Under the pieces are notes generated by a model that did not search any database, had not been told where the DNA came from, and saw only the letters and a program-made list of their open reading frames with translations. The position numbers and the translations under genes are program-made. This document shows, piece by piece, positions 45,947-57,960 of a DNA stretch of 64,000 bases. Numbering within the stretch: position 1 is the first letter of the stretch; every line of letters starts with the position of its first letter. The DNA is from Boswellia sacra (taxonomy: Eukaryota; Streptophyta; Magnoliopsida; Sapindales; Burseraceae), in assembly GCA_013180625.2 (NCBI GenBank), contig SNVD02008070.1:62001-126000 (forward strand). Direction: 5' to 3'.

Positions 45947-48900
45947 ATGTACTCTCCCAGACGAAGAACCAAACTCTTGCTTACCATCTTACCACTCTTC
46001 ACCATTCTCTTTCTTGTGTTTTCTGCAATCAATACTCTTAAAAAGAGCCCTAAAACCACTGAAATCCCTCACTTGCACGTCCATAGACACCTCCACATTG
46101 CCCACTCTACATGTGAAGGTACACTCTACCCAGAGCTCTGCGTCTCAACTCTCTCTTCGCTGCCGGATCTTGCCTCCAAATCCCTCCCTGAAATCATATC
46201 CGCAACCATAAACCGCACATTGTACGAGATTAGAGCTTCCTCCTTGAACTGTTCCGGCATTAGACATAAGCACAGAAGCCTTAACATACTTGAGCAAAGA
46301 GCTCTCAATGATTGTCTTCAACTATTTGAAAACACCATTGCCGAGCTCACATCAGCTCGCTCCGATCTCTCAACTAGAAAAACAGCCTCCAGACATTACC
46401 ATGATATGCAAACTCTGTTTTCCGGTGCAATGACGAACCAGTACACGTGTCTTGATGGGTTTGCTTACGCGAAAGGAAACGTGAGAGATGCCATCAAGAA
46501 CAACTTGTACAACATCTCCAGGCATGTGAGTAACTCTTTGGTTATGCTGAAGAAGATCCCTGGAGTTAACATGCCGTTGAAGTCATCAGAGGCTTTCCCC
46601 GAGTACGGACGAATGAAGAAAGGTTTTCCAACTTGGGTGTCGTCAAAAGATCGAAAACTGTTACAGGCATCCGTAAACGCGACCAAATTTGATCTGATAG
46701 TAGCCAAAGATGGCAGTGGAAATTTTACAACTATTGGTGATGCTGTGGCTGCAGCTCCAAACTCGAGCACTACCAGGTGGGTTAATATATATATATACTC
46801 ATTTTACGAACAATAATAAAGTCTCACGTTGATTGACCACAGTCAACAAATTTTATTATTATTACCATTTTTGGACAGATTTATAATTTACATAAAAGCT
46901 GGGGCATACTCGGAGAACGTGGAAGTGGCGAGGAAGAAAACAATGTTAATGTTCGTTGGAGACGGTATCGGGAAAACAGTAATCAAAGCCAGTAGAAATG
47001 TCGTTGACGGATGGACTACTTTCCGGTCGGCCACAGTAGGTAAGTTGAAAACTTTTTGTTCTTTTTTAAGGGATCTCAGTTATTGTTATTTGGTGTCTGA
47101 CACTGGTGACTTTTGATTTTGGACCACTGGGATTGTTAGCTGTAGTTGTAAAGTGTGGGACCGGTGTTGTCCATTACCAAATCACCAACATGATCAAGCG
47201 TGGAATAGGTGTGCCCGTTTTATAGTCTGACGTGAGCATACAAAGATACCCTGGTCACACACTTCTCCACTGAGATACTCATTTAGCGTTAATCACTAGC
47301 TGGCATAAATTATCGTGTGGTGGATTCTAGTCTATCTAGCAATTTGAGTATAAAATAGTTGCATTTTGGTCCTGCAAAATAAATAAGAAAACGAAAACAT
47401 CTCTTAATCTCGCGTACGTAGGATTACAAGAGTGCTCAATGTGCATGTGGCTTCTGATTAATATAATTTTGCCATGGTCTGCTGAGTGAGATGAGACAAC
47501 TGGTACAGAGGTCATCTCATCGGTATCACTTCAGAAGCTCCTTTCCTGTCTTGACGCTTCTGATATATTCTAAAGAATGTAAACCAGTAATACGATCTAG
47601 TTCACCGTCGCTCTCCACCGTCAAATTTTATGTGACAAATTACTCCTTTAGGGTATATTTATAGAGGTGATAATTTTTTATTAGATGTATGAATATGACT
47701 TGACACAATACAGATTTAAGTAGATTTAGGTTTTAGTATATTCATGTTCGTGTCGTGTTCGTGTCGAAGATGTCAATCCGTTTATTAATTGTGTCGTGTT
47801 CGAATTGAGAGTCTTCAATACGTGAACACGATTATGACACGACACGGTTATGACACGAGTAACACAAATAATATGAATATATATTATACACAATTGACAC
47901 GATAATACAATTAACAAAAATATTGACACGAACACGATTATGACACGAGTAACACGAATACATATTATACACGATTGACACGATAACACGATTAACACGA
48001 ATATTGACACGATTACATATTAAATTTAAAAATACTAAACTTTTTAGACATTTTAGTCCTTACATGTATCTAAATTTTAAAATAAAAATAAAATTTTAAA
48101 AACCTAATAAATTTTAAAACTTAGGATATTTTTGTCATTTAACAAAAGTTAGAAATCTAATCGTGTTAACGTATCATAATCGTGTTAACGGGTTATAATC
48201 GTGTCAATCGGTTCATGTTAATTATATAAACGTGTCTTAATCGTGTTAGACGGGTCGTGTTAGTGTCTAACACGATTACGACCCGTTTATTATTCTTGTT
48301 AGCGTGTCATGTCGTGTTACCCGTTTAATAATTGTGTCGTGTTCGTATTCGTGTCGTCTTATAGTGATACGAATAACAAACGGGTCGTGTTCGCGTTAAG
48401 TCAATCTTTATCGTGCCACAGCTTGATACGACACAAACACGACCCGTGAACACGAATTGTCACCCCTATATATTTAGTATGCGATGCTATATAATATTAT
48501 TTTATTATATTATATTAAATAATGTAATATATATGTTTGGTGCTAATTTAATATAATATTAATTAATATAAAGTATAACACTTAGATGCATCAATATTGT
48601 ATTAAATTATGTAAAGTTAATCTAGAATATTAGCATTACATTGTAGAGCACTAATAAAAAATATGAAAATTATCTCTATAAAATTTTACATATCCACCAA
48701 AACCATTTAATTTTTAAAATTTTAAAAATAAATAAAGATGTATTTAATAATAAATTATAAAATCAAATTCATTTTTAAAAAATAAAGAAGAAATGAAGGC
48801 AGTCACTACCCTCACTAGGTGATACTCGAGGTTCATTGTCTCTATTGAACCAATTGACACATAGTATGGTACTATAAATTCGAATTGTCTAATAAATCCA

Positions 48901-50704
48901 GCGAGGTATTGGACCCCAAGTAATTTTTTCAATAATTAACAACTATTCGATAAATTACTAAATAACTAATTTTACAAATAAACTAGAAATATATTTATAC
49001 TTTGTATATCTTTTTTGAAAAAAATTATTACTTTTTTATATAAATTAATACAATATATGAATATACTAAACATTATATAATTTGATATAATATTATTTTT
49101 AGTATTATATTATATGGTATTATAGAATATAATATTATACTATATTATATAATATTACGTACTAAACATACTAATCATGCCTATAATGTATTAATTATCA
49201 ACTATATATATGTGTGTGTGTTTGTGGGTGCGCGTGCGCGAGGGTGTGTGTGGGTGTGTGTTGATTAGTGTATAAGTTAAGACGAAGTAAATTAGTCGAG
49301 CTTGTTCATATTAAAGTCGAGAGAGCAGGATGGGGATGATTGCTTTGCTTCTGGTCCCTTAATACTCCTTTTTCAATCAGATAATTCTCACGCCTACCAT
49401 AGAGATAAGATCGTAAGTTAGACACTCACAGCCGTTATTACTTAACAGATTCACTTATGTGTGTCGGCCGCACAGGAACCGCATCACCGAATTAGCCGTG
49501 TTTCTTAGACCATTGAACCGCGTAAACGGCTAATTTTTGTCCCAAAAAGATTCTTGTCTTGTCCTTCCTATTTATATATTTTTCTAATTATTTAATTTCA
49601 TGTACTCCCTAATCTTGGTTAGATCTGTGTTTAGTTAAGTTTGATTAACTTGCATCGAGGTGGGCCGTTCTTCCACTTATTATTCTCTTTTTCCAGGAAA
49701 CTCTTGAAGCAGCCATAATGAATAATATTACTCAATTTTTTGAATTATTATCTCAAATCTCGTCTCAATGATGTGTCAAATAATATGTTATGATTATATC
49801 AATTATAATATCATTATTTATATAATTGATATTATTTTATTTTATACATCATTTTATAGATGAAATTTAAGATGATAATTTAGAAAGGATAGTACTATTG
49901 TTACCTTTAGCCTATGCTTCATGATTAAATGAACAAGGCGGACTTTAGTTGGTTTCAATTTCCAAAAGTAAAGATGCATGATTGTGGGGTGACTTGGGCT
50001 CAGTTGAATAATGAGACTTGAAATATTTTAAGTGCATTAATGATTAGCTGGTTCACATTTTAGCATTAGGAGGGTATGCTTGAGTAAATCTGATAACTTT
50101 TTACGTGCATGTGTGATGACTTTCAGCTGTGGTGGGGAACGGATTCATTGCAAAGGGTATAACCTTTGAAAACTCGGCAGGGCCAAGTAAGCATCAAGCA
50201 GTGGCCTTAAGGAGTGGCTCAGATCTCTCTGCATTCTATGAATGCAGCTTCATTGGCTACCAAGACACTTTATACGTGCATTCCCTCCGACAATTCTATC
50301 GTGAATGTGACATATATGGTACAGTTGACTTCGTTTTTGGAAATGCAGCTGTGGTATTCCAGAATTGCAATTTATATGCTCGTAAACCAAATCCAAATCA
50401 GAAGAATATTTTCACAGCCCAAGGAAGAGAAGACCCTAACCAAAATACAGGAATTTCTATCTTGAACTGCAAAGTTGTTGCTGCTGCTGATTTAATTCCA
50501 AATATAACAGATTTTAAGACATATCTTGGTCGTCCTTGGAAAGAGTACTCCAGAACTGTTTTTCTTAAATCTTATATAGGTGATGTGATTGATCCGGCTG
50601 GATGGCTTGAGTGGAATGAGACATTTGCATTGAGCACACTTTACTATGGGGAGTATATGAACAGAGGTCTTGGTTCTAATACTAGTGCAAGAGTCAAGAG
50701 TTAA
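45947..50704 (+). CDS. Pectin methylesterase with PMEI pro-domain, frameshifted end
   Basis: Exons 45947-46776, 46879-47039 and 50127-50704, with GT-AG borders and phases that fit, give 522 aa. The order is an N-terminal basic stretch and membrane helix (residues 8-28, likely signal anchor), PMEI domain (cysteines in [17 protein letters not shown] and YTCLDG), processing motif RKLLQ (236-240), then the pectinesterase domain with Asp377 (QDTLY), Asp398 (VDFVFGNAA), Arg466 and Trp468 (LGRPW). After SARVK a 7-bp tandem duplication (agagtca agagtta, near 50692-50705) shifts the frame to a TAA. The lost reading frame, starting WPGYRIINSS, is still open to a TGA at 50817-50819 and would give 558 aa. 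Intron 2 (3.1 kb) holds an hAT element and MITEs. It may be a recent pseudogene. Confidence 0.9.
47662..48468. mobile_element. Non-autonomous hAT-type element in PME intron 2
   Basis: An 807-bp element with a perfect 8-bp target duplication tatattta at 47654-47661 and 48469-48476. Ends are TAGAGGTGATAA on the left and TAGGGGTGACAA on the right (reverse complement). Long subterminal fields of gtgtcgtgttcgtgtcg and its complement occupy both sides. No coding frame. Ends and motifs show it belongs to the same family as 2419-2929. Confidence 0.92.
48475..49167. mobile_element. Possible AT-rich TIR element
   Basis: The left end ttagtatgcgatgctatata and the reverse complement of the right end, tttagtacgtaatattatat, are similar, and both arms are made of tataatatta strings. 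The AT bias makes chance similarity possible. Confidence 0.4.
49724..49899. mobile_element. Small TIR element (MITE) in PME intron 2
   Basis: The left arm (aatattactc...gaattattatctcaaatctc) and the reverse complement of the right arm (aatagtacta...aaattatcatcttaaatttc) match over about 45 bp. 176 bp, no coding capacity. Confidence 0.65.
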
Positions 50705-51065
50705 GTGGCCTGGTTATAGGATCATCAACAGCTCTACTGAGGCAAGTCAGTTTACAGTTGAGGGACTCCTACAAGGAAGTGCATGGCTGAATTCTACTGG
50801 CGTTCCTTTGCCAATTTGAGTTGACTTAAGTGTAATGCCCAATTTTTGCTTTTGCTGTGGCTAACTGTGGCCAAGCTGCTCAAGAACTAGTATTGACATG
50901 GGATGTCTACCAATTTCGACCACTTTTTTACTGGAATATTTAATAAGGTTCTCGTTTTGAAAGATTTAATTTTTTTTTGCGCTGATTGATCGTGTTAAGG
51001 AATATTATAGTTTTCTCAGTTTTGGGGAATGATAAAGGATTTTATCAAATTAATCTCCTTTTTGG

Positions 51066-51868
51066 AGACACAGGAGTGTTGCAATCCATGAGATTCATGA
51101 TAGATCATCAAGGGGTGCAAATTGTTACAATGGTCAGGAGTGCACATGAACCAGAATAAGGGATAATTTCGTAAAAGAACTGGTATTGCTGTGCAGAGAA
51201 TTAAATGTCAAGATTTGTGGCTTTAAAAGATCTTGAAGTCAGCTTTCTAACACATTTGTCAATGTGTCATTTGGAGTTGTCTGCAGGAATCTATGACTAT
51301 CTCTTCACAGCTGGTTCATAGTTAATGGTGCATTAAAGCCTACTCTAGAATTTGAATTTGATTGCTTAGTTGGTTGGAATTTGAATTTCTAGCTTAGTTG
51401 GTTGTGCTTTTATTACCTAATGTGTTTACTTATGAGTCTTAGTCAATAATTGAGTTGTCAATGTATTAGTTGAGCTGTAATTGTTGAACACATCTAATTA
51501 TTGTCTTTTACCTATGCTTGGAGGGTTGTTCCAAGTTATTTAAAGTCCCAAAGTTGTGTGTTCAAGGCAGTGAAGTTTTGAATTCGAATTTGAGTGAAAT
51601 TTCAGTGTTTATACTGATTTCTCCTTAACTCTGTATCTCTTGGTGGATTCCATAGAGTGATGAGTTAGTTTAGGCCCTGTATCCTTGGTTTTACATCCTT
51701 GGGTGGTGAATTTTCTGTATCCCATTGGTGTTTACCCTGGTGGTGAGCTTGTTATCCTTTCAAAGAGTGTTTGTTAGGTTCCATTTTATTTGTTCCAGCC
51801 ATTGGTTGAGTTGATAATCAACTTGAAGATCCTATCCTCATCTATTATAATCCAGCAGCCCGGTATCA
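51066..51868 (+). repeat. 5' LTR of Gypsy element
   Basis: About 803 bp, ending ggtatca. In the stretch from 51077 on, 8 of about 155 bases differ from the other LTR, seven of them transitions. The first base reads A where the other LTR has T of the canonical TG. Confidence 0.9.
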
Positions 51869-51871
51869 GAT

Positions 51872-51883
51872 TGGTATCAGAGC
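51872..51883 (+). promoter_or_regulatory. Primer-binding site, initiator Met-tRNA
   Basis: TGGTATCAGAGC three bases after the LTR end. Confidence 0.93.
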
Positions 51884-51893
51884 TTTTGGTTCA

Positions 51894-54800
51894 ATGGCTG
51901 GTCGCACTCGCAAGGCTGCTTCTACTAGCCAACCGCCTCCTCCTCAAAGAGATGAACGAGATTTGATCATTGAAGATCTCAGGCGGCAGCTCCAGCAAGT
52001 CCAGCAACGTTTGGAGGTAATGAAAAATCAAGAAGATAGGGGTGAAAATGGTGACGAATGGGAAAATGCAGTCCATGATGATGATAATCCGTTTCACAAT
52101 CAGCGTAGCGAAGCATCTAGTGATAGCACTCCACCTCCTCCTCATGAATTACGAAATCATTTCTTCCAAGATTTTGATGTGAAGGTTGACATTCCAGAAT
52201 TTGAAGGAAGAATGCATCCTGATGAGTTCATTGATTGGCTTAATACGGTTGAGCGTATTTTTGAATACAAAAATGTGCCTGAAATTCGTAAAGTCAAGCT
52301 TGCTGCAATCAAGCTAAAGAAGTATGCTTCTTTATGGTGGGAGAATTTGAAGAAACAAAGAGAAAGAGAGGGCAGAGGTCGAATTTTGACATGGGAGAAA
52401 ATGAAAAGAGAGCTTAAGAGGAAATTCCTGCCTGAAAATTACAGGCAAGATGTTTTCCTTAAGTTTCACAATTTCAGGCAAAAAGAGTTATCTGTGGAAG
52501 AGTATGTGGCAGAATTTGATAATTTGATGATGAAATGCGATCTGACCGAACCGAAAGAATAAACCATAGCACGTTTTCTTAGGGGATTGAGATCTGAAAT
52601 CTGCAATATGGTCCAATTGCAACCCTACTGGTCCTACAATAATGTGTGTAGGCTTGCTCTTAGAGTGGAGAAACAGCTTAAAGAGGCACACGTTCGCAAC
52701 TCTCGTTTTGCTAATGGCGATGGCACTCCCAATCGTGGCAGTAGTTCTTATCCTAAGCCTAAAACAGGTCTGAAAACAAACCCAAAAGCTTCTTCAAAGA
52801 ATGAGCAAGGTAATAGTTCCAAACAAGCCCAAAGCTCTTCAAATGCTAGTTCCCGTCGCTGTTTCAAATGCCAAGGCTATGGACATATTGCTTCCGAGTG
52901 TCCTAATCGTAAAATTGTAACACTAGTAGAGGAAGAAAGTGATGAAGAGATAGAGACAGATGCCCTGATCAATTTCAGTAATCCAGAATTTGCTGATGAA
53001 GAGGAAGTCACTTATGCAGATCAAGGTGATTCTCTCTTTATTATTCAAAGGAGTTTGAATATTGCCCAAGAATGAGAAGATGATTGGCTTCGTAAAAATA
53101 TCTTCCATACCAGATGTACTTCTCATGGTAAGGTGTGCAATGTTATTATTGATGGTGGCAGCTTTGAAAATGTGGTGTCTACGGAGATGATTGATAAACT
53201 TGGCCTTCAAACAGAGAAGCATCCTCAACCTTACAAGATTTCATGGCTGCGGAAAGATAACGAGATCAAGGTAAACAAACGCTGCCTTGTTTCATTTTCT
53301 ATTGGAAAAAAGTATAAAGATGAAATATGGTGTGATGTTGTTCCTATGGATGCTTGTCATTTACTTCTTGGTAGACCATGGCAGTATGATAGGAGAGTAA
53401 TGCATGATGGCTATAGGAATACTTATACATTCTTTAAAGATGGGGTCAAAGTTATTTTGGGTCCTTCAAAGTTAGAAGGTGTTCCTAAACCTACTAAAGG
53501 GGAGGGAAATGCTTTGCTTACCCAAACAGAATGTAGAAGAGAGTTGGAGAGGGGAAGTGAAATTTATGTGTTCTTGTTGTTAGAAGAAAATGAAGTTAGT
53601 AACGAACCGCCTTTGGAGATGAAGTATCTTCTTGAAGAATACCATGATGTTGTACCAGATAAGATACCACCAGGCCTTCCTCCAATGAGAGACATACAAC
53701 ATTGCATTGATCTTGTTCCAGGTGCTGTGTTGCCAAATAAATCAGCCTATCGAATGAGTCCCACAGAACACGAAGAATTACAACGGCAGGTTGATGAGCT
53801 TATCACTAAAGGGTTAGTGAGGGAAAGCATGAGTCCTTGTGCTGTCCCAGCTCTTTTGGTGCCTAAAAAGGATGGCTCTTGGAGAATGTGCATTGATAGT
53901 AGGGCTGTTAACAAGATCACAATTAATTACAGATTTCCTATTCCGAGGCTTGACGACCTTCTTGATCAACTTCATGGTGCTACTGTCTTCTCAAAAATTG
54001 ATCTTCGAAGTGGCTATCATCAAATTCGTATGAGACCTGGTGATGAATTGAAGACTGCATTTAAAACAAAGAATGGCCTTTATGAATGGATGGTGATGCC
54101 ATTTGGCCTATCTAATGCACCAAGTACATTTATGCGGTTGATGAATCATGTCTTTAAACCATTCATTGGCAAGTTTGTTGTTGTATATTTTGATGATATA
54201 CTTGTGTACAGCAAAGATGAGGCGCATCACTTGGATCATCTTCAGCAAGTTTTTCACACCTTGAGAAGTGAAAAGCTTTATGCCAACTTGAAGAAGTGTG
54301 AGTTCTTCACCAAAAGCCTCATTTTCTTGGGGTATGTGGTTTCAAAAGATGGAATTCAGATGGACCCTAGCAAGATTGAAGCAATTCAGAATTGGCCGAT
54401 TCCTACATCAGTCCACAACATTCGAAGTTTTCACGGGTTAGCTTCATTTTATCGTCGATTTATTGTAGGATTCAGTACTATAATGGCTCCAATCACTGAA
54501 TGCTTAAAGGGTAATGGTTTTACTTGGACGAAAGATGCACAAAGAAGCTTTGAGCTGATTAAAAAGAAGATGACAGAAGCTCCTATCTTATCACTTCCAA
54601 ATTTCAACAAGGTTTTTGAAGTTGAATGTGATGCTTCCAATATTGGTATTGGTGCTGTTATTAGCCAAGAACGCAGACCCATTGCTTTCTTTAGTGAAAA
54701 ATTGAATACATCTCGCAAAAAGTACTCAACTTATGACAAAGAGTTGTATGCTATTTGTCGAGCTTTGAAGCATTGGAGTCAGTATCTCTTGCCAAAACCA

Positions 54801-56215
54801 TTCGTTCTATATTCTGACCATGAAGCTTTGAAGTTCATCAACAGCCAACAGAAGCTTAATGTTCGACATGCTAGACTGGGTAGCGTTTCTTTAAGCTTTC
54901 AACTTTACCATCAAGCATAAAATCTGGAGTTCAAAATGTGGTGGCTAGATGCTTCAGCGAAGCACATTCTTAGCTGACCTCTATGCAGTGAATGTTTGTT
55001 GGGTTGAGTTTTAAATAGTTTTAACAATGATGATCCATAGATTTTCGTCAAATATGGTGAGTAACTGTACTATTTTTATCTAGCACATTTGTTTTGCAGG
55101 ATGGTTTTATCTACTCAAGGCAAACCAAATGTGTATTCCTCAATGTTTCTTGAGAGAATTAATCATTAATGAAGCACATGGCAGTGGCATTAGCGGTCAT
55201 TTTGGGAGAGACAAAACTATTGCTATTGTAAAGGAAAACTTCTATTGGCCGAAGATGGAAAGGGATGTGATTAAGCACGTGAAGAGGTGTACAATTTGTC
55301 ATGTGGCAAAAAGTCATAGGCAGAACACTGGTTTGTACAATCCATTACCTGTTCCTAATGATCCATGGGAAGATGTTAGCTTGGATTTTGTGGTGGGATT
55401 GCCTAGAACACAGCGAAACAAAGATTCATCATGTGTGTGTTTGACCGTTTTTCTAAATTCTCATTTTGTCCCCCTGTAACAAGACAAATGATGCGACTCA
55501 CGTGGCCGCTTTGTCTTCAAGAGATTGTGAAATTGCATGGCCTTCTAAGTGCATAGTCCTCAGATCGTGACCCAAGTTCTTTATCTCATTTTTTGGCGTA
55601 ACGGCTTTGTGAGAAAGCTGGGACTACTACACTTAATTTAGTTCATACTCATCATCCTCAAACAGATGGGAAGCAAACTGAAGTTCTAACAGAGAGCTTG
55701 GGAAATCTTCTGAGGAGTTATGTTGGTAAGAATTTACGGCAATGGGATCTTGTTTTACCCCAAGTTGAGTTTGCTTATAACAGATCATCAAGTCAAACCA
55801 CTGGTCATAGTCCTTTGAGGTTGTTTATGGCAAGAATCCAATAAGTCCTTTGGATTTAGCTCCTATTCCTTCCAAAACTCAATTTAGCAGTGATGCAGAG
55901 GAGAGAGCTAAGAACATCAATACACCTACATGAACAAGTTCGAGAGAAGATTTTGAAGCAAAATGAGAAGTATAAAGCTGCAGCAAACAAACATCGAAAG
56001 TATGCTGAGTTCAAAGAAGGAGATCTAGTGTGGATACACCTGAGAAAAGAAAGGTTTCCTCCAGGCAAATATGCCAAGTTGAAGCCTAGAGCTGATTGAC
56101 CATTCAAAGTTTTACAACGCATTGGAGAAAATGCTTACAAAGTTGAGCTACCTGAGCATTATGGTGTTTTCCAACACATTTAATATCTCTGACCTTAGTC
56201 CTTATCTTGGTGAAA
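51894..56215 (+). pseudogene. Gypsy gag-pol polyprotein remnant
   Basis: Gag begins at the ATG at 51894; its core (FEGRMHPDEFIDWLNTVERI) precedes a CCHC knuckle (CFKCQGYGHIASEC, about 52860-52901). The protease motif IIDGGSFENVVS is at about 53142-53177. RT has LVPKKDGSWRMCIDSRAVNK and YFDDILVYS (YFDD at 54186-54197). RNase H (FEVECDASNIGIGAVIS) starts near 54616. Integrase has its zinc part (GHFGRDKT ... CTICHVAK, 55190-55310) and core from about 55370 to 55670. Breaks include TAA at 52560, a stop at 53073 and frameshifts near 54880, 55430, 55820 and 55900. The final part (GDLVWIHLRKERFPPGKYAKL) lies near 56020-56080. Confidence 0.92.
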
Positions 56216-56261
56216 ACAACAATCAAGACTCGAGGTCAAGTCTTTCTCAACCAGGGGAGCT

Positions 56262-57063
56262 TGACACAAGAGTGTTACAATCCATGGGATTCATGATAGA
56301 TCATCAAGGGGTGCAAATTATTACAATGGTCAAGAGTGCACATGAACCAGAATGAGGGATAATTTCGTAAAAGAATTGGTATTGCTGTGCAGAAAATTAA
56401 ATGTCAAGATTTGTGGCTATAAAAGATCTTGAAGTCAGCTTTCTAACACGTTTATCAATGTGTCATTTGGAGTTGTCAGCAAGAATCTATGACTATCTCT
56501 TCACAGCTGGTTCATAGTTAATGGTGCATTAAAGTCTACTCTAGAATTTGAATTTGAGTGCTTAGTTGGTTGGAATTTGAATTTCTAGCTTAGTTAGTTA
56601 TGCTTTATTACCTAATGAGTTTACTTATGAGTCTTAGTTAATAAATCAGTTGTCAATGTAGTAGTTGAGCTGTAATTGTTGAAATCATTTAATTATTGTC
56701 TTTTACCTATGCTTGGAGGGTTGTTCCAAGTTATTTAAGCTCTAAAGTTGTGTATTCAAGGCAGTGAAGTTTGGAATTCGAATTTTGAGTGAAATTTCAG
56801 TGTTTATACTGATTTCTCTTTAACTCTGTATCTCTTGGTGGATTCCATAGAGTAGTGAGTTAGTTTTGAGCCCTGTATCCTTTGTTTACATCCTTGGGTG
56901 GTGAATTTTCTGTATCCCATTGGTGTTTACCCTGGTGGTGAGCTTGTTATCTTTTCAAAGAGTGTTTGTTAGGTTCCATTTTATTTGTTCCAGCCATTGG
57001 TTGCGTTGATAATCAACTTGAAGATCCTATTCTCATCTATTATAATCCAGCAGCCCGGTATCA
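56262..57063 (+). repeat. 3' LTR of Gypsy element
   Basis: About 802 bp, beginning TGACACAAGAG after the purine tract and ending ggtatca at 57063. Confidence 0.9.
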
Positions 57064-57668
57064 AAGCTTCTCTCCAAGTGTACTCCAAGCAAGAAATATC
57101 TTGTCTAAGTGTCTCACCAACTCCCTTGCAAGCTTCCAAGTGTCTCCTAAATGAACCTTTTTGTTCTTCAAGTGTCTCCATGGGTTTTAACTAGGTGTCA
57201 TCACCAGCTCCTTTGCATGCAATAAGGTGCCACTCCTACATCATTCATGGTAACACCTATCAAGAAATACTCTTCTAAATAGGCTTCTTTGCTTCAAATA
57301 AAGTTTTGGAACTCTCTCACTCCTAAAAAACTCAACACCTCTCTCTCCCTCTCTTGTCTCTCCCTGGTTTGCCAAATATTTCTCTCCATATTTCAGTCTC
57401 TAACTTAAGCGTCGGGAGATTATCGCTAGCAACACCGCCGATGCCTCTGACCTTTATTTTCTCTTTGTGTGCAGATCAGTTACACCGCTGGAGCCTCAGT
57501 TGGCCAAATTACAGCAGTCATCTTGCGAACACATGGCCCAGAATTTCTTGCTTTCACCCTCCTTCTTCACATATTCCCCCATTTCTCTCTTGCTGAGTCA
57601 AACTTTCCACCACAAATACAAATTTTACTGGTAAGTTAGAGGTCGACTGATTTTCGACATCAACACAA
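57064..57668. mobile_element. Probable LTR remnant of a second Gypsy-type element
   Basis: CT-rich sequence with aacttaagcgtcgggag, a string of the kind found in LTRs of the Tat/Ogre-like Gypsy group, and an end reading tttcgacatcaaca. It is placed exactly between the right LTR of the Gypsy element and the squalene monooxygenase fragment. No matching second LTR in the window. Calling it an LTR rests on remembered motif similarity. Confidence 0.4.
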
Positions 57669-57960
57669 GAGTTGGAGATGAAGGAGCAGGCATGCTTCTA
57701 CTAGTCATTGTTCTTATGTTTCCTCTGTGAATTGCTGAAATGAAAGCATAATAGAGTTCGGGGGGATCTGAAACTAGCAAGTTCCTTCTTCATTAGTCTA
57801 AAGTGTTTTCATGAACCCGAAAAAAAAAAGATAGAAGTTTATGCAGCCTCTTCTTTTCCCTTGGTTTAGAAAAATAATAATATATCAGTAATAAAATCAA
57901 ACAGAAATGTAAAGATGATCCGATTAAATATCATGCAAGTCAATTTACCACATATCAAAC
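57669..57960 (-). pseudogene. Fragment of a second squalene monooxygenase copy
   Basis: Collinear with 59777-60065, covering part of exon 6 and the intron before it. Shared strings include attgttcttatgtttcct, aattgc, atgaaagca and aataaaatcaaaca. The left end is cut abruptly at the LTR-like block and the right end fades near 57960. Indels leave no open frame. Confidence 0.75.

Larger units (their letters stand above)
51066..57063 (+). mobile_element. Ty3/Gypsy LTR retrotransposon (decayed)
   Basis: A 6.0-kb element with LTRs 51066-51868 and 56262-57063. The initiator-Met primer site is 3 bases inside the left LTR, and a purine tract aggggagc (56253-56260) lies just before the right LTR. The order gag, protease, RT, RNase H, integrase is that of Gypsy elements. 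I saw no clear chromodomain. The RT and integrase wording recalls chromovirus-type elements, but the lineage is uncertain. It starts only about 250 bp after the ancestral stop of the PME gene. Flanks (tttgg, aagct) show no target duplication. Confidence 0.93.
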
